A stretch of DNA of 64,000 bases from Eubacterium sp. (lineage in GTDB: Bacteria; Bacillota; Clostridia; Lachnospirales; Lachnospiraceae). The translations under genes were made by a program, and so were the position numbers. The first letter of the stretch is position 1. The number at the start of each line of letters is the position of its first letter. Under the pieces are notes generated by a model, which saw only the letters and a list, made by a program, of their open reading frames with translations, did no database searches and was not told where the DNA came from. Shown here piece by piece: positions 51,213-58,481 of this stretch. The DNA lies in contig JAGBBZ010000020.1 in the NCBI GenBank assembly GCA_017938215.1, positions 19,535-83,534 on the forward strand, written 5' to 3'.

Positions 51213-52241
51213 TTATTGAACCATTCCATTTTTCGTTATTTTTACGCCAAATGGTTTGGAATATTTTTTGAGCCGAGAAAGACAGGATTTCTTTTGAGAC
51301 CCTTTGCTTATAATCGGCTGGTAGTTATTGATGTGATTGGCACCACTTACGCGGCAAGGAATTACTTTGGCGTTTGTTTTTTTATGCAATTTTCCCTTTT
51401 TTACGACAAAGGTTTGCTGGAAAATAAATGCATCTTTGTCTGGAGGATTGGTGTTGCCGCCAAAGCAAAAATTCCCGAGACTGTATACGATATAGCTTCC
51501 TTTGTATTGATCGATTCCCTGCATGACATGAGGATGATGTCCCACCACAAGATCCGCGCCCATGTCAATGGCAACTCGACTCAGACGTTTTTGAATGGGT
51601 TGGATGGTCTGGGTATATTCCACACCAGAATGAATGCTGGCAATAATCACTTCGGGATGTTTCTTTTTTACTTTTTTCATAGCTGCTCGCAGCTGGCTTT
51701 CTGGATTTCCTGTGGCATTAATGCTGGAAACCGCCACAAGTCCCACGCGAATGCCGTTTACTTTTTTAATGGTTGCTTTCGTTTCGGTGGCGAAGGCGAC
51801 ATTTGCTTTCTTTAAAATATTTCTCGTGTCGGTGTGACTTATTTTTCCATAATCCTGAGTATGATTGTTGGAAAATGAAACAGCTTCCACGGAACCTTTT
51901 TTGAGAATTTTTACAAAGTTTGGTTTGCCACGAAATGCCCAGGTTTTATCGGCGCGTTTTCCGCGGTTGCTCAGCGTTCCCTCAAAGTTTACCAGGGTTA
52001 AGTCGTCATTGGCAAAGACCGGCTGAACTTTCTTGAGGAAATAGTCCGGTGTTTTTTTCTTATACATGGAGAAAAAATTTACGCTGGAGGGTTGTTTGAT
52101 GTCGCTGGCAAGGGTACAATCTCCCGCTGCGCTAAGAGTGAATTCTTTTGTGGTGGATTCTTTTGTGGTGGCGGAAACGGTAGCATTTGATGTCAGTAAA
52201 ATGCCAATTGAAAGGAATGCATATACAATTGTTTTTTTCAT
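51213..52241 (-). CDS. CapA-family secreted metallophosphatase-like protein
   Basis: A 342-residue protein with an N-terminal signal peptide (about 1-27) and the CapA/PgsA fold: 'LSAAGDCTLASDI' (metal site), 'LVNFEGTLSNRG', 'AVSFSNNHTQDYG', 'VIIASIHSGVEYT' and 'GADLVVGHHPHVMQGID'. Relatives help polymerise or anchor poly-gamma-glutamate, but no pgsBC are in view, so the substrate is open. Start ATG 52241 behind GAGGTGA. Its first ~110 nt are overlapped, in another frame, by the end of the upstream unknown gene. rsmH follows 19 nt after its stop. Confidence 0.85.
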   Translation of the reverse strand: MKKTIVYAFLSIGILLTSNATVSATTKESTTKEFTLSAAGDCTLASDIKQPSSVNFFSMYKKKTPDYFLKKVQPVFANDDLTLVNFEGTLSNRGKRADKTWAFRGKPNFVKILKKGSVEAVSFSNNHTQDYGKISHTDTRNILKKANVAFATETKATIKKVNGIRVGLVAVSSINATGNPESQLRAAMKKVKKKHPEVIIASIHSGVEYTQTIQPIQKRLSRVAIDMGADLVVGHHPHVMQGIDQYKGSYIVYSLGNFCFGGNTNPPDKDAFIFQQTFVVKKGKLHKKTNAKVIPCRVSGANHINNYQPIISKGSQKKSCLSRLKKYSKPFGVKITKNGMVQ

Positions 52242-53007
52242 GATTTTCACCTCGTGTTTGATGGGTTAAGGAGTTGTTTGTCGCGGTTTTGTTTGCCTTA
52301 TATTTGTCCCAAAGGAAGAAACTGGCAATGATTGTTAGCAAAAGAGGAGATGGTAAGTTCCAAATTCCGATGTAAAAGGCATGCCAAAGTCCTTCCTCAC
52401 CAATTGCCATGTAGTTTTGGGCTGATGTATCAAAATAAAAATAGTGAAAACACACATAGATTGCCCAAAGAATGCTACCGACGGTTTCTTTTCGATGGGT
52501 TTGAAGAATGTTGCATTCGGTATCTGACATGAGACAGCTTTTTGCGATTTGCTTCGCGATATATCGGTAATCTTCTTCGCGAAAGGATGTAGCTTTTAGT
52601 AGTTGGAAAATATGCTTTTGAAATGCCGCCAAGCGGGAACGTGGAATGCTCACGAAGGGGACATATAAAAGTGCTTCCTCCGGGGAGAGGTCACGAATGT
52701 ATCGGCGATATTCCTTTTCTGTTTTGGTTTCCATACAATGAAGAATGGCCTTATGTGGGTGAAACTCCAGTGTGAGTTGATCCCCTTGCCATTCGTGGAT
52801 AAATACTGTTTTGACATACGGATTTCCGTTTTTCATTTCGTAGGACGTGAATTCGGATAACCATTCTAAGGAAATATCGTATCGTTCTTGAATGTATCGA
52901 GAAAGTTCACGTCCGGATTCGTTTTCGAGGAATCCATGAGTTAATAAATAAGGCCAAAAATCTCCGGATTTGACTGCCTCTTGAAGTTTTATTTGTGTTC
53001 TAAACAT
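52132..53007 (-). CDS. Unrecognised membrane-tailed protein overlapping capA
   Basis: An open frame of 291 codons from an ATG at 53007 with AGGA upstream and a promoter at 53054-53082. The first ~200 residues are soluble and helical ('LQEAVKSGDFWPYLLTHGFLENESGRELSRYIQERYDISLEWLSEF'), followed by two hydrophobic segments ('VGSILWAIYVCFHYFYF' and 'LLLTIIASFFLWDKY'). No family recognised. The last ~40 codons run over the capA start in a different frame (110-nt overlap) and encode an odd Cys/His-rich tail, so the true end may have been displaced by a frameshift near 52250. Confidence 0.6.
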   Translation of the reverse strand: MFRTQIKLQEAVKSGDFWPYLLTHGFLENESGRELSRYIQERYDISLEWLSEFTSYEMKNGNPYVKTVFIHEWQGDQLTLEFHPHKAILHCMETKTEKEYRRYIRDLSPEEALLYVPFVSIPRSRLAAFQKHIFQLLKATSFREEDYRYIAKQIAKSCLMSDTECNILQTHRKETVGSILWAIYVCFHYFYFDTSAQNYMAIGEEGLWHAFYIGIWNLPSPLLLTIIASFFLWDKYKANKTATNNSLTHQTRGENHEKNNCICIPFNWHFTDIKCYRFRHHKRIHHKRIHS

Positions 53008-53053
53008 AAGTTTTGTTCCTAAAAGTGTATTTATATAAGTAAGTATATTTGTA

Positions 53054-53082
53054 ATATTATCATTTGTCCAAAGTAGTGTCAA
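53054..53082 (-). promoter_or_regulatory. Promoter of the unknown gene/capA/rsmH unit
   Basis: On the minus strand: TTGACA (53082-53077), 17-nt spacer, TAATAT (53059-53054). Confidence 0.75.
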
Positions 53083-53113
53083 TGGTATCATTATGGCATA
53101 GAAGAGAGGATTT

Positions 53114-53239
53114 GAAGTGCATACAAGCGCCCCTACGGGCCACTTGTCCCACGGCTTTCGCCGTATATACGCAAAAAAACAGAAGTTGTCTTATTCGAGT
53201 AAACTCGAAAGACTCCTTCTGTTTTTTGCTATGCACTTC
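53114..53239 (-). terminator. Branched terminator-like structure after tRNA-Leu(UAG)
   Basis: Outer 10-bp stem (53114-53123 with 53230-53239) encloses three parts: a CAAG/CTTG-CCC/GGG hairpin (53124-53146), ACGGC-TTTC-GCCGT (53151-53164) and a long A/T-rich hairpin (53171-53185 with 53216-53229, capped by TTCGAG/CTCGAA). Read leftward from the tRNA the last is a standard intrinsic terminator ending in seven T. The outer stem and extra arms are more than termination needs. Confidence 0.65.
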
Positions 53240-53251
53240 TCAATGCTATCG

Positions 53252-53333
53252 TGCGGATAACAGGACTTGAACCTGCACGGGATTCCCCACTAGAACCTAA
53301 ATCTAGCGCGTCTGCCAATTCCGCCATATCCGC
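53252..53333 (-). tRNA. tRNA-Leu, anticodon UAG
   Basis: 82 nt on the minus strand. Acceptor GCGGAUA/UAUCCGC with A73, D-arm UGGCGGAAUUGGCA, anticodon stem CUAGA/UCUAG with loop UUUAGGU, long variable arm, T-arm CAGGUUCAAGUCCUG. No CCA encoded. Confidence 0.94.
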
Positions 53334-53345
53334 TGAACCTCTATT

Positions 53346-53374
53346 ATCCTATCACTATATGATGAAATTGTCAA
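53346..53374 (-). promoter_or_regulatory. Promoter of tRNA-Leu(UAG)
   Basis: On the minus strand: TTGACA (53374-53369), 17-nt spacer, TAGGAT (53351-53346). It overlaps the last codons of the patatin gene. Confidence 0.75.
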
Positions 53375-54219
53375 ACATTTTCTATCTCAAGAAATTTTTT
53401 TATGCGCTTGATCCGTTCTTTTGTCATGCGGTATCCGTGCCAATATGTGGATTCAAGTTTCTGCACATTGCTTTCGAAGCTGTTCAAAGGGTAGTTTGGA
53501 CGAATGATCATGATCTTTCCTTCCTTTTCCAACTCTTCGCATTTTAACACGGTTTCGTTGTAACGATTCGGGCGAGAGAGTATTGCATCGCGAATCGCTG
53601 GGTATTTTTTAGCTAAAAGACTTGCGCCAGCCTTGTCGTATTTGCTGAGGCGCTTTACATACCCCTTAGGCTGAGTAAGAACGACAAGGAGCTTGTCGCA
53701 ACCATCTTCCAATGCTTTGTCGATGGGAATTGGACCAGAAAGCCCACCGTCGTAGTAGTGATTGTCGCCGATTCGAATTGCCGGGAAAAATAATGGCATT
53801 GCGCAAGTGGCGCGTAGCATATTGCACTGAGGATCCATTTCTTTTCCGTTCATATACTCGGCTTCTCCTGTAGAGGCGTTTGTGACGCCCACGAGGCAAG
53901 TGCCCTCATAATTTTGAAATGTCTCCCAGTCGAAAGGAATCCGTTCGTTTGGAATCTCGTCAAAGACAAAATCAAGCCCGAAAAGACTGCCGCATTTTGC
54001 GAAATTGCGTTTTCCCATGTAGCGTTTGTCGTTACGGTATCGGCGAATGATTTCAAGATTACGTCCTTTTTGCCTGGAAACGTAAGAAACGCCATCTGCA
54101 ATACCTGCGGAAACACCAATACAATATGGTAACATAATGTCTTCGGACAACAAAGCATCCATAACTCCTGAACTAAAGATCGGGCGCATGGTGCCACCCT
54201 CTAATACCAATCCCTTCAT
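53371..54219 (-). CDS. Patatin-like phospholipase
   Basis: A 282-residue serine lipid acyl hydrolase. The oxyanion loop 'GLVLEGGTMR', the nucleophile elbow 'GVSAG' (GxSxG) and the catalytic Asp in 'YYDGGLSGPIP' are all present; the layout matches RssA/YjjU-like bacterial patatins. The C-terminal region ('IIRPNYPLNSFESNVQKLESTYWHGYRM') is also conserved in the YjjU group. The substrate is membrane phospholipid by analogy. It lies 18 nt after the upstream unknown gene on the same strand and is probably co-transcribed. Confidence 0.9.
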   Translation of the reverse strand: MKGLVLEGGTMRPIFSSGVMDALLSEDIMLPYCIGVSAGIADGVSYVSRQKGRNLEIIRRYRNDKRYMGKRNFAKCGSLFGLDFVFDEIPNERIPFDWETFQNYEGTCLVGVTNASTGEAEYMNGKEMDPQCNMLRATCAMPLFFPAIRIGDNHYYDGGLSGPIPIDKALEDGCDKLLVVLTQPKGYVKRLSKYDKAGASLLAKKYPAIRDAILSRPNRYNETVLKCEELEKEGKIMIIRPNYPLNSFESNVQKLESTYWHGYRMTKERIKRIKKFLEIENV

Positions 54220-54237
54220 AAATCAATATATCCTTTC

Positions 54238-54861
54238 CTAACAATACGAATTAAAAAGCATTCCCGTGTAGATGGAAGATGCGTAAGCATTTCCTAAGTC
54301 ACTCTGATGAAGGTGCGCGTAACTATAAACCTTCTTTTCTACATATTCCATCGGGTTCATGCTCATGGTTTCGCATTTGTCAGCTAAGGCTTGCATGAAA
54401 TCCGTAGGAACCTTGAATGCTTCGTCGGAGGAAATGCTTAGATAGCTTTCCTCTGAGATGGAAAATCCGGCAGCTTCTAATTCTTCTCTGTGAGCTGACA
54501 CGAGATTGCGTAGTTCGCAACCAGGACGGGAAGGCTTGTTCTTGGCAATTCCATACTCGTCACTACGAGTCAGAAGCTTGTTGAACAAAGCAATAGTAGT
54601 CTCGGCGTGTTTCCGCTTCTCATCTGGTTTGCCGTCCAAGGTGTTCTGAGCGGCTTCCCCCATTTCCATCGACATTTCCTTTACATCCAATGCGTACATT
54701 TGGGTGTCCGAGGATAATCGAATCATGGCCAAAGGATTGGCATTGTTTAAGGAAACGATGTTTTTGTACTTGTTTTTCAGTTCTCTGCGATTGTGTACAT
54801 TTGTTTTTGGATCCACCTTTGGTATGTAACCACCGATGAAATAGTTATATGCTTCGACCAT
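54238..54861 (-). CDS. Conserved-looking protein of unknown function
   Basis: A 207-residue soluble, mostly helical protein starting at ATG 54861 behind AAGGTGG, with a consensus promoter at 54905-54933. It begins 'MVEAYNYFIGGYIPKVDPKTNVHNRRELKNKYKNIVSLNNANPLAMIRL' and ends in 'YASSIYTGMLFNSYC'. The 'LNNANPLAMIRLSSDTQMYALDVKEMSMEMGEAAQ' segment and short hydrophobic C-terminus resemble flagellar filament-cap or secreted helical proteins, but this is a weak impression. No signal peptide or membrane helix seen. It is transcribed ahead of the patatin gene. I do not recognise a family. Confidence 0.7.
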   Translation of the reverse strand: MVEAYNYFIGGYIPKVDPKTNVHNRRELKNKYKNIVSLNNANPLAMIRLSSDTQMYALDVKEMSMEMGEAAQNTLDGKPDEKRKHAETTIALFNKLLTRSDEYGIAKNKPSRPGCELRNLVSAHREELEAAGFSISEESYLSISSDEAFKVPTDFMQALADKCETMSMNPMEYVEKKVYSYAHLHQSDLGNAYASSIYTGMLFNSYC

Positions 54862-54904
54862 GAAATCACCACCTTTTAATAAGAAATGATACTTATACAA
54901 CTTT

Positions 54905-54933
54905 ATTATAACTCATAAAATACAGGGATGCAA
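54905..54933 (-). promoter_or_regulatory. Promoter of the unknown gene/patatin unit
   Basis: On the minus strand: TTGCAT (54933-54928), 17-nt spacer, TATAAT (54910-54905). Confidence 0.8.
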
Positions 54934-54996
54934 GAGGATTGTAAAAATTCGGTTACGAAAAGGAATAAAAAATTTTCGAAAATTGATACGCTTTCT

Positions 54997-55026
54997 GTTG
55001 ATTTTTTTATCAACTTCGATTAAAAT
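54997..55026 (+). promoter_or_regulatory. Promoter with overlapping palindromic operator before the sugar isomerase gene
   Basis: TTGATT (54998-55003), 17-nt spacer, TAAAAT (55021-55026). A perfect dyad GTTGAT-TTTTTT-ATCAAC (54997-55014) covers the -35 box, a likely repressor site; no xylose-type regulator is in the window. Confidence 0.6.
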
Positions 55027-55083
55027 AGACTTATTGATTTGATTAAAATTTAACAAAATAAATGAAAGGATGGTTTAAGTAAC

Positions 55084-56568
55084 ATGAATAACATGCCAGA
55101 AATGAAAATCGGAATTGTTGCAGTAAGCCGTGACTGTTTCCCAGAGTCACTTTCTGTAAACAGAAGAAAAGCTTTAGTAGAGGCTTATGCTAAGAAGTAT
55201 GACGCAGCTGAGATTTATGAGTGCCCAGTATGTATCGTAGAGAGTGAGATACATATGGTTCAGGCTTTAGAGGATATTAAGAAAGCAGGATGTAACGCAC
55301 TTTGTGTATATCTTGGAAACTTTGGTCCAGAAATCTCTGAGACACTTCTTGCAAAACACTTCGACGGACCTAAGATGTTCGTTGCAGCTGCTGAGGAGTC
55401 TGGAGACAGCTTGATGGATGATCGTGGAGATGCTTACTGTGGTATGCTTAATGCAAGCTACAACTTGAAGCTTCGTAACGTAAAAGCTTACATTCCTGAG
55501 TATCCAGTTGGAACAGCTGAGGAGTGTGCAGATATGATTCATGAGTTCCTTCCTATCGCACGTACCGTATACGCATTGGAGAACTTGAAGATCATTAGCT
55601 TTGGTCCACGTCCACTCAACTTCCTTGCTTGTAATGCTCCGATCAAACAGCTTTACAACCTTAACGTTGAGATTGAGGAGAACTCCGAACTTGACTTGTT
55701 CGAAGCATTCAACAAACATGAGGGAGACGCTCGTATTCCAGATGTTGTTGCTGATATGGAGAAAGAGCTTGGCGCTGGTAACAAGAAACCAGAAGTTCTT
55801 GCAAAACTTGCTCAGTATGAGTTGACACTTCTTGATTGGGTTGAGGAGCACAAAGGATACAGAAAATATGTTGCTATCGCTGGTAAATGCTGGCCTGCAT
55901 TCCAGACACAGTTTGGTTTCGTGCCTTGCTACGTAAACAGCCGTTTGACAAAGATGGGTATTCCTGTATCTTGTGAGGTTGATATCTACGGTGCACTTTC
56001 TGAGTTCATCGGAACAGCAGTAAGTATGGATGCTGTAACACTTCTTGACATCAACAACTCTGTACCAGCAGACTTGTATGAGCAGGATATCAAAGGCAAA
56101 TTTGATTATACATTGAAGGATACATTCATGGGATTCCACTGTGGAAATACAGCTTCCAACAAGCTTTCTTTCTGCGAGATGAGAAACCAGAAGATCATGG
56201 CTCGTTCCCTTCCAGTAGAGGTTACAAATGGAACTCTCGAGGGAGATATCCTTCCAGGAGATATTACATTCTTCCGTCTTCAGAGTACAGCAGATGCGAA
56301 GCTTCGTGCTTACATCGCTCATGGTGAAGTTCTTCCAGTTGCTACAAGAAGCTTTGGAGCAATCGGTATCTTTGCGATTCCTGAGATGGGACGTTTCTAC
56401 CGTCACGTATTGATCGAGGGCAACTATCCTCATCATGGTGCTGTTGCATTTGGTCACTTCGGAAAGACTCTTTACGAAGTATTCAAATACCTCGGTGTAG
56501 ATGTGAATGAGATCGGATACAATCAGCCAGCAGGCGTTCGTTATCCTACAGAGAACCCATTTGCATAA
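55084..56568 (+). CDS. Sugar isomerase of the L-fucose/L-arabinose isomerase superfamily, probable xylose isomerase (XylA-II type)
   Basis: A 494-residue enzyme. The N-terminal third ('KIGIVAVSRDCFPESLSVNRRKALVEAY', 'VCIVESEIHMVQALEDIKKAGCNALCVYLGNFGPE') and central 'CWPAFQTQFGFVPCYVNSRLTKMGIPVSCEVDIYGALSEF' match the fucose/arabinose isomerase fold, which interconverts aldoses and ketoses with Mn2+. It is followed by xylulokinase. In clostridia a member of this superfamily was shown to act as a non-orthologous xylose isomerase, so D-xylose to D-xylulose is the best guess; other aldoses are possible. Highly biased codons point to strong expression. A dyad operator overlaps its promoter. Confidence 0.8.
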   Translation: MNNMPEMKIGIVAVSRDCFPESLSVNRRKALVEAYAKKYDAAEIYECPVCIVESEIHMVQALEDIKKAGCNALCVYLGNFGPEISETLLAKHFDGPKMFVAAAEESGDSLMDDRGDAYCGMLNASYNLKLRNVKAYIPEYPVGTAEECADMIHEFLPIARTVYALENLKIISFGPRPLNFLACNAPIKQLYNLNVEIEENSELDLFEAFNKHEGDARIPDVVADMEKELGAGNKKPEVLAKLAQYELTLLDWVEEHKGYRKYVAIAGKCWPAFQTQFGFVPCYVNSRLTKMGIPVSCEVDIYGALSEFIGTAVSMDAVTLLDINNSVPADLYEQDIKGKFDYTLKDTFMGFHCGNTASNKLSFCEMRNQKIMARSLPVEVTNGTLEGDILPGDITFFRLQSTADAKLRAYIAHGEVLPVATRSFGAIGIFAIPEMGRFYRHVLIEGNYPHHGAVAFGHFGKTLYEVFKYLGVDVNEIGYNQPAGVRYPTENPFA

Positions 56569-56592
56569 TCAAATAAAAACATAGATTTTGTT

Positions 56593-56620
56593 ACTAGCGA
56601 CCCGTTCACGAGTCGCTAGT
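56593..56620 (+). terminator. Hairpin after the isomerase gene
   Basis: ACTAGCGAC (56593-56601), 10-nt loop, GTCGCTAGT (56612-56620), followed by ACATTTTAT. It is a weak terminator and may give partial read-through into xylB. Confidence 0.6.
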
Positions 56621-56649
56621 ACATTTTATACATTACTGAGAATCAATAA

Positions 56650-56823
56650 GGAGGCAAGGCGAGCAAGCTCGCCTAAAAAGTTTGCATAGCAAACTTTAAC
56701 CTTAAAAAAAGGAGGAAAATCCTCTGCTCGCACAAGCAGGCTCGCATTTTCCTTCGGAAAACAAGGAGGAAAATCCTCTCCTCGCATGGGAGCTCGGATT
56801 TTTGCTTCGCAAAAACAAGGAGG
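56650..56823 (+). repeat. Array of ribosome-binding-site repeats and hairpins before xylB
   Basis: GGAGG occurs at 56650, 56711, 56765 and 56819. The last three are spaced exactly 54 nt apart within a degenerate tandem repeat. In the copies at 56711 and 56765 the site is followed by its complement (GAGGA-AAA-TCCTC), so it folds on itself; the last copy is free and precedes the xylB ATG. Small perfect hairpins lie between: 56657-56674 (8 bp), 56677-56697 (9 bp), 56747-56761 (6 bp) and 56799-56815 (7 bp). Confidence 0.85.
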
Positions 56824-56832
56824 ATTTAAAAT

Positions 56833-58311
56833 ATGTATTACATAGGTGTAGACCTTGGTACATCTGCCGTAAAACTTCTTCTTATGGAGGCAGATGGTTC
56901 CATTAAAAACATTGTTTCAAAAGAGTATCCATTGTCATTCCCAAATCCAGGCTGGTCTGAGCAGAGTCCGGAAGACTGGTGGAATGCGGTTGTAACAGGT
57001 ATCAAAGAGTTGACAGACGGTTTTGAAAAAGACAAAGTTGCTGGTATCAGCTTCGGAGGACAGATGCACGGTCTTGTTATCCTTGATGCCGAGGACAATG
57101 TAATTCGTCCGGCAATCCTTTGGAACGATGGACGTACTACAAAAGAGACAAATTATCTGAATGATGTAATCGGAAAAGATAAGCTTTCTGAGTACACAGC
57201 AAATATCGCATTTGCTGGATTTACCGCTCCAAAGATTCTTTGGGTAAAAGAAAATGAGCCAGAAAACTTTGAAAAGATCGCTAAGATCATGCTTCCAAAA
57301 GACTATATCGCATACAAGATGACTGGTGTTCACAGCTGTGATTACTCAGACGCTTCCGGTATGCTTTTGATGGACGTTAAGAATAAATGCTGGTCCAAAG
57401 AAATGATGGACATTTGTTTCGTAAAAGAAGAGCAACTTCCAAAACTTTTCGAGAGTTATGAAATTACAGGTTCTTTGACTGAGTCAGCGGCTGCTGAGCT
57501 TGGTTTGACAACGGCTTGTAAAATCGCAGCAGGTGCCGGAGATAATGCGGCAGCAGCGGTTGGTACAGGAACCGTAGGTGATGGTGGATGTAACGTGTCT
57601 CTGGGAACTTCCGGTACGGTATTTATCTCCAGCAAAGAGTTTGGTGTAGATAAATTCAATGCCCTTCACTCCTTTGCACATGCAGATGGAAATTACCACT
57701 TGATGGGATGTATGCTTAGTGCAGCTTCCTGTAACAAATGGTGGATGGATGAAATCATCAATACAAAGGATTACCCAGCAGAGCAGGCGCCGATTACAGA
57801 TGACAAGCTGGGCGAGAACAACGTATACTATCTCCCATATTTGATGGGTGAGCGTTCCCCACACAACAATCCGGATGCTCGTGCATTGTTCATCGGTATG
57901 TCCATGGACACAACGAGAGCTGACATGACTCAGGCTATGCTTGAGGGTGTTGCATTTGCAATCCGTGATTCTTTCGAAATTGCAAAAGATCTCGGCATCA
58001 ATATCACAGAGACAAACATCTGTGGTGGTGGAGCAAAGAGCCCACTTTGGAAGAAGATCATTGCAAACGTACTTGGTATCAAGTTGAACATCATCGAGAG
58101 CGAGGAAGGTCCTGGCCTTGGTGGAGCAATGTTGGCAGCTGTGGCATGTGGCGAATACGCTTCTGTAGAAGAGGCAGCAGCTAAAATCGTTAAGATTGTA
58201 GATTGCGTTGAGCCAGATGCAGAACTCACAGCAAAATACGATGCTAAATATGCAAAATTCAAAGAGATTTATCCTACAGTAAAAGCGTTGTATGATACGT
58301 TGAAAGCATAA
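56833..58311 (+). CDS. xylB: Xylulokinase
   Basis: Phosphorylates D-xylulose to xylulose-5-phosphate for the pentose phosphate/phosphoketolase route. The 492-residue FGGY kinase shows 'YYIGVDLGTSAVKLLLME' (ATP phosphate loop), 'GISFGGQMHGLVILD' (substrate loop typical of XylB), 'PAILWNDGRT', 'AAGAGDNAAAAVGTGTV' and 'NICGGGAKSPLWKKIIANVLG'. Length is standard. ATG 56833 follows AAGGAGG (56817-56823), the last copy of the repeat array upstream. It works on the product of the isomerase encoded before it. Confidence 0.96.
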   Translation: MYYIGVDLGTSAVKLLLMEADGSIKNIVSKEYPLSFPNPGWSEQSPEDWWNAVVTGIKELTDGFEKDKVAGISFGGQMHGLVILDAEDNVIRPAILWNDGRTTKETNYLNDVIGKDKLSEYTANIAFAGFTAPKILWVKENEPENFEKIAKIMLPKDYIAYKMTGVHSCDYSDASGMLLMDVKNKCWSKEMMDICFVKEEQLPKLFESYEITGSLTESAAAELGLTTACKIAAGAGDNAAAAVGTGTVGDGGCNVSLGTSGTVFISSKEFGVDKFNALHSFAHADGNYHLMGCMLSAASCNKWWMDEIINTKDYPAEQAPITDDKLGENNVYYLPYLMGERSPHNNPDARALFIGMSMDTTRADMTQAMLEGVAFAIRDSFEIAKDLGINITETNICGGGAKSPLWKKIIANVLGIKLNIIESEEGPGLGGAMLAAVACGEYASVEEAAAKIVKIVDCVEPDAELTAKYDAKYAKFKEIYPTVKALYDTLKA

Positions 58312-58330
58312 TTGAAATAAGAATACGTTT

Positions 58331-58364
58331 GGGAGCCTTCGCATGAAACGGAGGCTCCTATTAT
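58331..58364 (+). terminator. Terminator after xylB
   Basis: GGAGCCT (58332-58338) pairs with AGGCTCC (58352-58358); the T-run is weak (TATTATATT). Confidence 0.6.
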
Positions 58365-58401
58365 ATTATCATGAATGCGCCATATTTTTGCCACATTTTC
58401 A

Positions 58402-58430
58402 TTGAGTTTTTTTGCTCTATATGTTATAAT
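58402..58430 (+). promoter_or_regulatory. Extended -10 promoter of the small Ig-like protein gene
   Basis: TTGAGT (58402-58407), 17-nt spacer, TGT-TATAAT (TATAAT 58425-58430). Confidence 0.7.
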
Positions 58431-58481
58431 GGAAAAAATCAACAATTTGTTGATAAAGTACGAAAAAGGGAGGCGTTGCCA

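Noticed and set aside
55267-56457. 396-codon minus-strand frame opposite the sugar isomerase
   Set aside because: Long only because the sense gene avoids codons that give antisense stops; product is Cys-rich and featureless.
56650-56823. CRISPR array
   Set aside because: The repeat units differ, contain ribosome sites and lack unique spacers; no cas genes in the window.
56786-56845. Short frame (about 19 codons) starting in the repeat array and overlapping the xylB start
   Set aside because: The ATG is 16 nt from the nearest ribosome site, which is itself in a hairpin; no evidence that it is translated.
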